A stretch of 64,000 bases of DNA, taken from Peribacillus folii (GTDB lineage: Bacteria; Bacillota; Bacilli; Bacillales; DSM-1321). Shown in pieces: positions 35,861 to 44,743 of the stretch (position 1 is the stretch's first letter; every line of letters begins with the position of its first letter). A program made the position numbers and the translations under genes. The notes below the pieces were generated by a model. That model searched no databases and was not told the DNA's origin. It saw only the letters and a program-made list of their open reading frames with translations. The stretch is taken from assembly GCF_030271255.1 (NCBI RefSeq), contig NZ_JASJOM010000002.1:186001-250000 (forward strand). The letters run 5' to 3'.

Positions 35861-37180
35861 ATGAAGCTTTGGGGCGGACGTTTCAGGGAAGATGAAAATA
35901 AATTGATGGAGGACTTTAATCGTTCTCTTCATGTTGATAAAAGACTATATTTCGAAGATATTAAAGGAAGCATTGCACATGTAAATATGCTTGTTAAATG
36001 TGATTTGCTTACCAGGAACGAAGGAGAAAGCATTAAGAGGTCACTTCTTTCCATATTGGAAGATATTGAGAGCGGAACATTACCGATCGAAGGCGATTTT
36101 GAGGATATTCATAGTTTTGTTGAAGCTACTTTGACAGAACGAATTGGAGAAACAGCAAAAAAACTCCATACAGCAAGAAGCCGAAATGATCAAGTCGCTT
36201 TGGATACCAGACTTTACGCTAAAAATAAGGCGCTGGAAGTTCTCGAGCAGATTGAAGACCTTCAACATAACCTCGTAGAAAAAGCCAAAGAAAACAATGT
36301 GATCATGCCAGGATATACCCATCTACAGCGGGCACAAGTAGTAACACTTAAGCATCATTTAATGGCCTACTTCAGCATGCTGGATAGGGATAGAAAAAGA
36401 ATTCTTAATGCGATTGAAATTTTGGACGAAAGTCCGCTTGGCTGCGGAGCATTGGCAGGGACGACTCATACGATCGACAGAGAAATGACTGCTAAGGAGC
36501 TAGGATTTTCTAAGCCTATGAACAATTTCCTCGATGGTGTTAGTGATAGAGATTACCTGTTGGAATTAACGTCTGGTTTTTCCATCATCATGATGCATGT
36601 AAGCAGATTAAGTGAAGAGCTGATTTTATGGAGTAGTCAAGAATTTAAGTTCATCAGTATCGATGATGCATATTCCACAGGCAGCAGCATCATGCCTCAA
36701 AAGAAAAACCCTGATGCAGCGGAGCTCATTAGAGGTAAAACAGGACGGGTATATGGTTCACTTACCTCACTTTTAACAACCATGAAAGGCTTGCCACTGG
36801 CTTATAATAAAGATATGCAGGAAGATAAAGAGCCATTTTTTGATGCTTTGGATACGGTTTTATCTTGTCTGAAAATCATGTCCAAGATGATTTCCACCAT
36901 GAAGGTCCATACTGAAAATATGAAAAAAGCTGTAAACGATGGCTTTCTCAATGCAACGGAAGTCGCTGACTATTTAGTTAGCAAAGGCGTTGCATTTAGG
37001 GATGCCCACAGCATTGTCGGCTCGATTGTCATTTATTGTGAAGATCATGATAAACCAATAGAAGAGTTGACACTAGCCGAATTGAAGAGCTTGAATCCAT
37101 TGGTCGATGAGGACTTATATGAGTTTATCGATTATCAAAATATACTGAATAAAGGCATTAAGGTGAACCTGTTGAAGTAA
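35861..37180 (+). CDS. argininosuccinate lyase family enzyme, apparently catabolic copy
   Basis: The 439-residue protein begins MKLWGGRFREDENKLMEDFN and shows the whole fumarase/aspartase superfamily active site: SRNDQVALDTRLY, MPGYTHLQRAQ (catalytic His region), and GSSIMPQKKNPDAAELIRGKTGR (catalytic Ser loop). This family cleaves argininosuccinate to arginine and fumarate; some members cleave other N-succinyl amines. It is about 20 residues shorter than usual ArgH. No argG is adjacent; it lies behind a permease and a divergent LacI gene, which suggests use of an external substrate. The third of three tandem ATGs has the best spacing from AAAGGGAG and gives the canonical start. Confidence 0.88.
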   Translation: MKLWGGRFREDENKLMEDFNRSLHVDKRLYFEDIKGSIAHVNMLVKCDLLTRNEGESIKRSLLSILEDIESGTLPIEGDFEDIHSFVEATLTERIGETAKKLHTARSRNDQVALDTRLYAKNKALEVLEQIEDLQHNLVEKAKENNVIMPGYTHLQRAQVVTLKHHLMAYFSMLDRDRKRILNAIEILDESPLGCGALAGTTHTIDREMTAKELGFSKPMNNFLDGVSDRDYLLELTSGFSIIMMHVSRLSEELILWSSQEFKFISIDDAYSTGSSIMPQKKNPDAAELIRGKTGRVYGSLTSLLTTMKGLPLAYNKDMQEDKEPFFDALDTVLSCLKIMSKMISTMKVHTENMKKAVNDGFLNATEVADYLVSKGVAFRDAHSIVGSIVIYCEDHDKPIEELTLAELKSLNPLVDEDLYEFIDYQNILNKGIKVNLLK

Positions 37181-37197
37181 TCAAATTTATTCCCAAT

Positions 37198-37248
37198 AAA
37201 GAGCCGTTGGCATAGAAGATACGCACACTCTATGTCAATGGCTCTTTT
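37198..37248 (+). terminator. terminator after the ArgH-like gene
   Basis: AAAGAGCCGTTGGCATAG pairs with CTATGTCAATGGCTCTTT (G-T pairs allowed), a long stem followed by T residues. It separates the operon from the next regulator gene. Confidence 0.85.
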
Positions 37249-37385
37249 AAGATTTATTGAATACTATCCTATTAATGAAACAAAGGGATAAAGGAATTTT
37301 CATTAGTAGATGGTTTAAACTTTTATTTGCTTTCTATTAAAGATACTATTAAAGTAAGTAAAATTACGGTAATAAGGAGAAACCA

Positions 37386-38681
37386 ATGTATAAAATTGGA
37401 GTAGTCGGTCCTGATTCATCTGTTGAGCGCATTATAGACTTGGGTAAAGAATACGCGTCAATCATGGAATTTAAAGCGTATCCATATGAAGATTTCAGGG
37501 AAACTGAAAAAATCGTTTCGACATTCAATCAAGATGTGGATTTCTGGTTTTTTTCAGGTCAAATTTCATATATGGTCGCCAAAAACACGGTAGGAATAGG
37601 GGATAATCTATTATATATCGATCATACTGAATCAGGGATTTATAAAAGTCTTTTGCATATGGGATATTTTCAACAGGAATTTTTAAGTAAAGCTAGCATT
37701 GATGAAATTACGACAACCCATTTGGAGCAGGCGTTAAAACAAATTGATATTACACCAAAAGAAATGTATATAAAGAACTTCAATATTAATTCAACAACGG
37801 AGGAATTAATCGAATTCCATCTTGATTTATGGAAAGCTGGAAAAACGGAAGGTGCACTAACCTGTTTCGAGGCCGTATATCTACATTTAAAAGAAGCAGG
37901 TGTGCCCACCTATCGAATATCTACAACAGATATGGAAATTCGCCAATCATTAAGAATCCTTGCAGAAAAAGCGCGAACTTTCTACTTTAGAGACACCCAA
38001 ATTGGTGTCCAAATCATTGAAATCGAACATTTCGAGAAAATATTTGAAAAAGCAAAAAGCTCCTATCATCTGCAATTTTTAGAGATAAAATTAAAAGAAA
38101 CCCTTCTTAAATTTTGCGAACAATTAGAGGGATCATTAGTTGAGAAGGGAAACGGCCGTTATTTTATTTTTAGTACACGAGGTACGATTGAATCCAAAAT
38201 AAAAGATTTAAAGGATACTGTCTTTTTGTTGTCAAATGAATCCAATGCTACTGTTACCGTAGGAATTGGGTATGGGCAAACACTTCACTCTGCAGAAATA
38301 TACGCTCAACGCGCCATCCAACTTTCAAAAGAAAAGTCAGAGAAGGGCATCGTTATCGTACAAGGGGATGGAACCATGATCCAGTCGGTGGGAGAAGAAA
38401 AGGAATTACGTTTTTCTTACCGGATTGATGACAAGGATTTTATGGAAAAACTAAAAAAAGCCAAAATTAGTGTGAAAAACTATAATAAATTATATGCTTT
38501 AGTTAATAGATTAAAATTGAACGATTTTACAATTAAAGATTTAACAACTCACCTCTATTGGGATGAAAGTAATGCACGGCGTATCGTAGTTAGTTTATGT
38601 GAAGTTAATTTAGCAGAGATCATTGGTGAGGAATCTTATTCTTCTCGCGGGAGGCCAAGCAAAATTTATCGTCTAAAATAA
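37386..38681 (+). CDS. unusual 431-residue putative transcriptional regulator with cyclase-palm-like domain and C-terminal winged helix
   Basis: Three parts can be seen. Residues 1-110 (MYKIGVVGPDSSVERIIDLG, DVDFWFFSGQISYMVAKN) look like an alpha/beta ligand-sensing domain. Residues about 205-345 have the pattern of a degenerate GGDEF/PucR-like palm domain (VEKGNGRYFIFSTRGTIESK, ATVTVGIGYGQTLHSAEIYA, RAIQLSKE), without a GGDEF motif. Residues about 370-431 form a helix-turn-helix (FTIKDLTTHLYWDESNARRIVVSLCE) ending SSRGRPSKIYRLK, a winged-helix wing. AATAAGGAGAAACCA precedes the ATG. It follows the ArgH-like operon behind a terminator. The exact family was not recognised. Confidence 0.65.
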   Translation: MYKIGVVGPDSSVERIIDLGKEYASIMEFKAYPYEDFRETEKIVSTFNQDVDFWFFSGQISYMVAKNTVGIGDNLLYIDHTESGIYKSLLHMGYFQQEFLSKASIDEITTTHLEQALKQIDITPKEMYIKNFNINSTTEELIEFHLDLWKAGKTEGALTCFEAVYLHLKEAGVPTYRISTTDMEIRQSLRILAEKARTFYFRDTQIGVQIIEIEHFEKIFEKAKSSYHLQFLEIKLKETLLKFCEQLEGSLVEKGNGRYFIFSTRGTIESKIKDLKDTVFLLSNESNATVTVGIGYGQTLHSAEIYAQRAIQLSKEKSEKGIVIVQGDGTMIQSVGEEKELRFSYRIDDKDFMEKLKKAKISVKNYNKLYALVNRLKLNDFTIKDLTTHLYWDESNARRIVVSLCEVNLAEIIGEESYSSRGRPSKIYRLK

Positions 38682-39023
38682 GTATGCCTCCTTCGGGTTT
38701 GCATTTTAGCTCGATGTCCTTGGACTTTCGGATCTTGAATTCCTAATCTGCTTTAAAGTTGTTGAGAAGTCATGGTTCACATTCCACCCCATATTTGCGT
38801 AGAAAAAGGAGCTGTTGAATAGCTCCTCGCAGGGGCATTTTATATTTATTTTCCTATTCCAACAATCGTCCGATATAACAAATAAAAAGCTTTTTCCACT
38901 AAGACTTGCAGCTGTACCTTTAGTCCATTAAGAAAAAAAGCCATCCACCGGTTGCACCATGATCTCAACTAACGAATCTGCTAGTTTAATTATCTGTAAA
39001 TCTCCCCATAAAAAAACTGCACA
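38682..39023. other. intergenic stretch between converging genes
   Basis: It contains a weak hairpin (AGGAGCT/AGCTCCT, 38807-38827) followed by a loose T-rich tail that may end the 431-residue regulator transcript. No coding frame with a ribosome binding site was found. Confidence 0.35.
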
Positions 39024-40370
39024 TCATTTATTGGATGGGGGTATGCTCTGCGGAAAATGGAATAAATTTTTGGGATCATATTTCGCCTTTATTTTTTGAA
39101 GTTTTGCAAAGTTTGAGCCGTAATATGCTTTACCAAAATTTTTAATATTTTGGTCTGGAACATTAACATATGAACCTTTTACATATGGTTTTATTAGTTT
39201 ACGCACTCTTTCAACTGATTCAAGATTCATAGCTTCTTGTGATTTCTTTTCCCAACTAGCGTTCCATTCCACATAAAACAATGGATTACGCCAAAAGAAG
39301 GCTGTTTTATCGTTAGGTACTCTGCTTAAAGCCCCACCCCAATTGATAAAAAAGAAATTGGATTCTGTCCCAGTCGCTTCCTCCAAGAACTTCCTCATGA
39401 TTGAAATTGGTTTTTCCGGCCAAAGACTAAGTCCCCAGGCCGAGGAGAATTTAACATTCTGATCAGATCTACCAGGGATTGGTTCATCGGGGTCCAAGAA
39501 ATCAATAGCGTCTGGATAGGATAATGTTTCTATAACGATTTTCGTTGGTGTTCCAGAAATCATTAAAGGCTTCAATAATTTAATGAGCTCGGTTTTTGAA
39601 CCGAGGAAAATTCCTTCGGCATGACACAAACCATTTACTTTGCTGAAAATTTCAAGAATGCACCCTAATCTTTCATCTACGAAAGGTGCCCACTTTTGCC
39701 AAGCACGACATACTGTCTCCAATTGTTCCCACGGCCAAATGATATTGAAGACGGTTGCAGTTTGAGGGGCACGGCGAACTTTAAATGTGTACTCGGTATT
39801 ATATCCAAAATTACCTCCCCCTCCTCCTCTGGAAGCCCAAAACAAATCCTTGTTTTTCTTCTTATTTGCACAAATGATCCTGCCTTGTGCATCCACAGTT
39901 TTCAGTGCGATGAGGTTGTCACTTATAAGACCAATCGATCGTGACAATACTCCAAATCCACCGCCCATCGTAATTCCTCCGATGCCAACGGTTGGACTGT
40001 CCCCAAACGGAGCCATAAACCCTCTTTTAGCTAATCCTTTTACGAGCGGACCTACGTGAATTCCTGTTTGAACGGTAGCCATTTCCTTTTTTTTATTTAG
40101 ATGCACCTTTTGCATATCACTTACATCAATTACAATTCCCCCCTTCACGACTGAGAGGTCCTTATCAAGGGCATGACGGCCGCTTCTTACACGCACGGGT
40201 GCCTTATTCTTACGTGCCCATTTAATGGCATTACTTACATCAACGGTATTTTGTGCAAAAACAAAGACCAAAGGAAGAGTATCAACATAAGGATTCCAAT
40301 TCTTGATCGCTTCTTTGTAGCCTGGCTCTCCCATGTAGATTACTCGTCCTGTTAACTCTCTAGATCTCAT
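39024..40370 (-). CDS. ygaK: FAD-linked oxidase, berberine-bridge-enzyme-like (YgaK type)
   Basis: The 448-residue protein has a PCMH FAD-binding domain (VRVRSGRHALDKD, where the His is the probable covalent flavin site; GDSPTVGIGGITMGGGFGVLSR; SRGGGGGNFG) and a BBE C-terminal segment (YYGSNFAKLQKIKAKYDPKNLFHFPQSI). The His motif has Arg where most relatives have Gly, but the same form occurs, as I recall, in B. subtilis YgaK, so it is ancestral and not damage. The ATG at 40370 follows GGGAGTGGC. The substrate is unknown; sugars or alcohols are usual for the family. Confidence 0.88.
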   Translation of the reverse strand: MRSRELTGRVIYMGEPGYKEAIKNWNPYVDTLPLVFVFAQNTVDVSNAIKWARKNKAPVRVRSGRHALDKDLSVVKGGIVIDVSDMQKVHLNKKKEMATVQTGIHVGPLVKGLAKRGFMAPFGDSPTVGIGGITMGGGFGVLSRSIGLISDNLIALKTVDAQGRIICANKKKNKDLFWASRGGGGGNFGYNTEYTFKVRRAPQTATVFNIIWPWEQLETVCRAWQKWAPFVDERLGCILEIFSKVNGLCHAEGIFLGSKTELIKLLKPLMISGTPTKIVIETLSYPDAIDFLDPDEPIPGRSDQNVKFSSAWGLSLWPEKPISIMRKFLEEATGTESNFFFINWGGALSRVPNDKTAFFWRNPLFYVEWNASWEKKSQEAMNLESVERVRKLIKPYVKGSYVNVPDQNIKNFGKAYYGSNFAKLQKIKAKYDPKNLFHFPQSIPPSNK

Positions 40371-40417
40371 GCATGCCACTCCCATTCAAAACTTTTGTAG
40401 ATTAATAATTGTATGAA

Positions 40418-40594
40418 TCAGGAGTTCATACTATGAAGAATATTTAGAGATAGGAATTTCCTTCTTCCTTTAATCTTCCCCGATATTGCAACTTGTTTTA
40501 TTTCGTTATACTTCTGCTCATAAAGAAACTCTTCCAAAAGGTACTGGACCAATAACAGACTGGAGTTCTTGTCCAACGATAGCTTTTCAGCCAT
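40418..40594 (-). CDS. small hypothetical protein (58 aa)
   Basis: AAAAAGAGGTGATG lies before an ATG (complement of 40592-40594) that opens MAEKLSLDKNSSLLLVQYLL and ends in a basic tail (KGRRKFLSLNILHSMNS). The frame is also open upstream to 40675. It is an amphipathic helical protein without known motif. It may be a remnant; only the good ribosome binding site argues for a real gene. Confidence 0.35.
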   Translation of the reverse strand: MAEKLSLDKNSSLLLVQYLLEEFLYEQKYNEIKQVAISGKIKGRRKFLSLNILHSMNS

Positions 40595-40866
40595 CATCAC
40601 CTCTTTTTTTATATCTACTATTTTGGGGTTGGTAATACCTGCGTCAAGATTTGAATTGTTGCTCCGCTTATTCAACTTTATGATTTTGCGATTGATGTTA
40701 TATCCTTTGCAACTTGAGCATTACGGATGTTTCAACATACAGCATGGGAACAACTTATTGTCGTCCTGCAAAATCAATAAAAAAAGCTTACGTTAGATCG
40801 ACTGGTGCCATCGAGCGATTTTGTTCGCAACATGCGAGGCTGCCCTGAATCTACAGAAGAAGCCAA

Positions 40867-40908
40867 TTGGAGATGTCAAAGTCAAAAATGCTCCAATCTT
40901 GACTTTGA
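40867..40908 (+). other. interleaved inverted repeats with pseudoknot geometry
   Basis: TTGGAG (40867-40872), TCAAAGTCAA (40876-40885), CTCCAA (40891-40896) and TTGACTTTGA (40899-40908) are ordered A-B-A'-B', so an RNA could fold as an H-type pseudoknot or choose between two hairpins. An intrinsic terminator follows 12 bases later. See findings. Confidence 0.45.
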
Positions 40909-40920
40909 CCGAAAATTAAA

Positions 40921-40957
40921 AAAGAAGTTCGGAATATTTAATTCCGAACTTCTTTTT
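40921..40957. terminator. strong bidirectional terminator
   Basis: AAAGAAGTTCGGAAT and ATTCCGAACTTCTTT form a perfect 15-bp stem with a five-base loop and T residues on both strands. It can end mntR transcripts from the right and any transcript from the left. Confidence 0.93.
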
Positions 40958-40987
40958 GTTTACAAACTGAAAGCTGCCCTTGGCAGC

Positions 40988-41416
40988 TTATTTAGGATTG
41001 TCTTCATTTCTTTTTTGGATCTTGCGTAAATCCTCGACACGGTCAGGAGCTTCTTCGAAGAATTCCACCAGGTCACCGATCCTATCAATGGCATTCCAGC
41101 TGAGGTGGTGTTCGATTCCCTCCACATCATGGTATATGTTTTCTTCCTTGACCCCAATCAGCCTGAGCATCTGTTCCAATAGTTCATGACGATATACGAG
41201 CCTTTTTCCAACTTTTTTCCCGTTTGCCGTTAAAACGAGCCCGCGATACTTTTCGTATATCAAATATTTTTCTTGATCGAGTTTTTGGACCATTTTTGTC
41301 ACAGAAGATGGATGGACGGAAAGATTCTCAGCGATATCGGAAACCCGTGCATACCCTTTTTCTTCAATAAGTAAATAAATTTGTTCTATGTAATCCTCCA
41401 TGCTTGGTGTAGGCAT
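40988..41416 (-). CDS. mntR: manganese-responsive transcriptional regulator MntR
   Basis: The 142-residue DtxR-family repressor matches B. subtilis MntR over its whole length, starting [32 protein letters not shown]. All six manganese ligands are in place: Asp8, Glu11, His77, Glu99, Glu102 and His103 (last three in [10 protein letters not shown]). It senses Mn and represses Mn uptake genes. GGGAGGATTCCGA precedes the ATG. A short stem (AAGCTGCC/GGCAGCTT) just past the stop and the terminator at 40921 end the transcript. Confidence 0.97.
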   Translation of the reverse strand: MPTPSMEDYIEQIYLLIEEKGYARVSDIAENLSVHPSSVTKMVQKLDQEKYLIYEKYRGLVLTANGKKVGKRLVYRHELLEQMLRLIGVKEENIYHDVEGIEHHLSWNAIDRIGDLVEFFEEAPDRVEDLRKIQKRNEDNPK

Positions 41417-41519
41417 TCGGAATCCTCCCATTTCAAAAGCATATCTAAAAATATTACTATATAAACGTCCCTGAAACAAGCCGTTATCGTCTCAGGGCGC
41501 CATTAAATGCAATTTCAGC

Positions 41520-43694
41520 TCAAGCTTGTTTGACGGCTTGTCCTTCCGGGAATACGAAATTGATTTTCTTCTCCGATTCGGACCAGGATAAAATCGCATC
41601 AAAGGTCTTTTCGCCTTTTTTGAACCCGCTTATCAAGTCCGTTTCCCCGCTCGCCAGCAGCTTTTTTATATTGGCTTGACTAATTTTTTTATTGAGGATT
41701 TTTTTTGAAATCGTAAAGCTGCACTTTGTTTTTTGATAACTTACGCATCCATAGAATTCGCCTTTATCGACAATTTTGGAACCGCATAACTTACAATTGC
41801 CCAAGGATGCCGCGCTCCTCTTTTTTGAGCCTCTCCTCTGGATCGATTCAGTATCCAGCCCTTGGAAATCCCAGCTTTCCGATGACTCCACAGCATCACT
41901 GATGATTTTTGCTGCCATCTTTTTAACGGCTTCCATAAAGGCTCCGGCTGACGCCTTTCCTTCTCCGATTTCCCTTAGACGCTGTTCCCATTTGGCTGTC
42001 ATCTCAGGTGAGGCGAGGATTTTCTCGCCAATGGCCGTAATCAGCACTTTTCCCTTATCCGTTGCAAATACCTGATTCTTTTTGACATCAATGTATTTAC
42101 GATCTTTAAGCATGGTAATGATGCCGGCCCGTGTGGCTTCGGTGCCTAGGCCTTCCGCTTTCATCAGGACCTTTTCCAACTCTTCATTATCGAGGTGTTT
42201 TCCTGCCGTTTTCATCAAGGTGATCAGCTGACCCTCCGTATAGCGCTTCGGCGGCTGCGTTTTTCCTTCTTTCACCTTGATCTTGGCTACTTTACCGGAA
42301 TCACCTTTTGAAACCTGCGGCAATAAGACATCGTCATCTTCCTTATCATTCTGGAAAATCACCTTGCGCCATCCTTCTTGGATCTGTTGCTTGCCCTTTG
42401 AAATGAATTCGGCCCGCTTATCAACAAGCGTCTTAATGGTCGTATAATCAAAGATCGCCTTCTCATAATGGGCGGCAATCAGCCTGCGTACCACCAAGTC
42501 ATAAATATTGCGTTCTTCAGCGGAAAGACGTTTGGGATCGGTAACCTGTTCCGTCGGAATGATGGCATAGTGATCCGTCACTTTCTTTTCATTTACATAG
42601 CGCTTATTATTCATGATGCTTTGCTGCGGCAAAGGATAAAGGGATTCATATTCCGAAAAGCCGCTTAGCTTCTTCAAGATATCGGGAAATGTCGCGGCCT
42701 CCCCCTCTGTCACATAGTTGGAGTCTGAACGGGGATATGAGACGATTCCTTTTTGATATAGACTTTGAACGATATCGAGCGTCTGCTTCGGTGAATATTT
42801 ATATATCTTATTCACGGTTGCCTGCAATGACGATAGATTGAACAGCAACGGAGGCTGGAATTCCTTTCTTTCCGTAGCCATTTCGGCTATTTCCGCTTCC
42901 TTGTCCTTACAGAATGCGGCAATCTTTTCTGCAAGCTCTTTCGTTTTTATTCTTGAATCGTTGTTCTGCTGCCATTTGCCCTGATATTTCTTGCCATCCA
43001 TCTTGAAGTCCGCGAACACTTCCCAGAACGGTTCAGACTTGAATTGTTCAATCTCCAGTTCCCGCTTCACGATCAACGCGAGGGTCGGTGTTTGAACCCG
43101 TCCAGCTGAGAAAACGTCCGATACGCCCTTCTGCTTCAATAAAATGCTGTAAGCCCTGGATGCATTCATACCAACAACCCAGTCTGCACAAGCCCTTGTG
43201 TACGCTTCATGATAAAGCGGCCTAGTTTTTTCTTCACTGATCAGGTTCTGGAATCCTTCATAAATGGCTTTCGGGGTCAAAGAGGAAATCCATAAACGCT
43301 TCATCGGTTTATGGATGCTGCATAGATTAACGATGTTCCGTACAATCAATTCTCCTTCACGCCCGGCATCGCCAGCATGGATGATTTCATCGACATCCTG
43401 CTTCCTGAGCAAAGTCTTCACGACATTGAATTGCTTTGCCTTTTGCCGGGTCACTTCATATTGAAACCTTTCTGGAATCATCGGTAACGTATCAAGTGAC
43501 CATTTCTTCCAATTCGCATGATACGTTTCCGGCGATACAAGTTGACATAGATGTCCAACTGCCCATGTTACATAAGCCCCATCAGGGAAAAGTTCGTTCG
43601 GCATGATTTCTATATATCCCTGTTGCTTCTTCGTTTTAAATTGTGCTGCCAACGTTGAACCTTGATCCGGTTTTTCCGCTATGATTAGCTTCAT
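41520..43694 (-). CDS. topB: DNA topoisomerase III (type IA)
   Basis: The 724-residue enzyme relaxes and decatenates DNA via a 5'-phosphotyrosine. MKLIIAEKPDQGSTLA opens the Toprim domain, HAGDAGREGELIVR carries its acidic residues, GRVQTPTLALIVKRE follows, and GIVSYPRSDSNYV contains the catalytic Tyr. The C-terminus has one CKLCGSK...GCVSYQKTKC zinc-finger-like segment. Length equals B. subtilis TopB. The third in-frame start (ATG at 43694) is favoured by AGGTGAAGATGAAC upstream. It ends about 100 bases before mntR on the same strand. Confidence 0.93.
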   Translation of the reverse strand: MKLIIAEKPDQGSTLAAQFKTKKQQGYIEIMPNELFPDGAYVTWAVGHLCQLVSPETYHANWKKWSLDTLPMIPERFQYEVTRQKAKQFNVVKTLLRKQDVDEIIHAGDAGREGELIVRNIVNLCSIHKPMKRLWISSLTPKAIYEGFQNLISEEKTRPLYHEAYTRACADWVVGMNASRAYSILLKQKGVSDVFSAGRVQTPTLALIVKRELEIEQFKSEPFWEVFADFKMDGKKYQGKWQQNNDSRIKTKELAEKIAAFCKDKEAEIAEMATERKEFQPPLLFNLSSLQATVNKIYKYSPKQTLDIVQSLYQKGIVSYPRSDSNYVTEGEAATFPDILKKLSGFSEYESLYPLPQQSIMNNKRYVNEKKVTDHYAIIPTEQVTDPKRLSAEERNIYDLVVRRLIAAHYEKAIFDYTTIKTLVDKRAEFISKGKQQIQEGWRKVIFQNDKEDDDVLLPQVSKGDSGKVAKIKVKEGKTQPPKRYTEGQLITLMKTAGKHLDNEELEKVLMKAEGLGTEATRAGIITMLKDRKYIDVKKNQVFATDKGKVLITAIGEKILASPEMTAKWEQRLREIGEGKASAGAFMEAVKKMAAKIISDAVESSESWDFQGLDTESIQRRGSKKRSAASLGNCKLCGSKIVDKGEFYGCVSYQKTKCSFTISKKILNKKISQANIKKLLASGETDLISGFKKGEKTFDAILSWSESEKKINFVFPEGQAVKQA

Positions 43695-43921
43695 GTTCAT
43701 CTTCACCTAATCCGTAACAAAATATCTTTCCCTATTATTATACCTTAATTATTGCAATCGGCTAGAGATGAGTTCGGTTTAAACAGTAGGAAAATGATGA
43801 TTCAACATTCACAAAACTCAGTCAGATTTCAGAAAAGCTATCTGGCTGAAAGGTTCATGATAGGCCCCGATTTAGCCAAAAGAAGTAAAAAAGAGAGTTC
43901 CTTGAACCCTCCTTTTCTACA

Positions 43922-44310
43922 CTATTTTAGTTGGTCCAATGCTACATTCAACTTTAATACATTCACCCGCGGGTCCCCGAATATTCCTAATGACCGTCCT
44001 TCTGTATATTCAACAACAAGTTTATCAAGCCTTGTTACAGATACACTTTGATACACCTCGCTCTTTAGCTATGCGCGATACCTGTATTTTAGCCCCTTGG
44101 GGTGAAATATTTGGGTCAAGACCCGAACCAGAATTTGAAAGTAAGTCAGCTGGTACCTCCTCTTGTTTGACAGTAGGGTTCTCTTTTGAAAATGCTGCCA
44201 ACTCTTTTTTTGTGCGCTTGATCATGTCCTCGTTGGATGGAGCATAATTGGGTGTACCTGAGCCTGCCGCATCATATTCTATAGAAAAAACACGACCATG
44301 AATGTTACCT
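43922..44310 (-). pseudogene. kdpC: decayed kdpC (potassium-transporting ATPase C chain)
   Basis: The minus strand reads HGRVFSIEYDAAGSGTPNYA, then PSNEDMIKRTKKELAAFSKE, and PADLLSNSGSGLDPNISPQGA, all diagnostic of KdpC, which stabilises the KdpFABC potassium pump. After AKERGVS the frame shifts; the next frame continues [20 protein letters not shown] and [17 protein letters not shown] before TAG at 43922-43924. The N-terminal membrane anchor is gone, a stop interrupts the upstream sequence, and no kdpA, kdpB or kdpDE is nearby. It is therefore a relic of a lost kdp operon. Confidence 0.88.
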
Positions 44311-44743
44311 CGTCTTATAAATCAACAAGGCATGGATAAAGTCCAAAAGGTCTGCTTAACGTCCGGCAAGCGAAGTTGCTTCTTTCCGAACTGTCGCCCA
44401 TTTACCAAGGTGAAGGTTTACTGACAGCAGGCACGATTTCCGTCTATTCTACGTATACCAAGACTAGTTATAAATCAATGTATTGAAAATTTGATTTTGC
44501 TGGATTCCCCATATTTTCATATAGTTAACCACTGTCATTCGTTGCGTAAGCAAAGATAGAGCACCAGTAAAATCTAAAGCATTCTCTTAAAGAATTCAGG
44601 AGATTGTCATGATATCGAAAAGATCATGGTTGACATTCTGGCGAAAAGTAATCCATGATTACTTATGTCACGAAGCAGCCTTCCAGATGATAGTCGAGCT
44701 TTACATACAGAACCGATGTTTTGCCCCAGGTCGTTAGGTTTAC
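44311..44743. other. decayed intergenic DNA with one unexplained open frame
   Basis: From about 44344 to 44488 the plus strand is open and reads GLLNVRQAKLLLSELSPIYQ then GEGLLTAGTISVYSTY, without a start codon or ribosome binding site. It looks like a fragment of a lost gene that I cannot name. The rest shows no feature. Confidence 0.3.

Noticed and set aside
39024..40370. Arg in place of Gly in the RSGGH flavin-attachment motif as a sign of damage
   Set aside because: As I recall, B. subtilis YgaK has the same RSGRHALD sequence, so this is normal for the subgroup.
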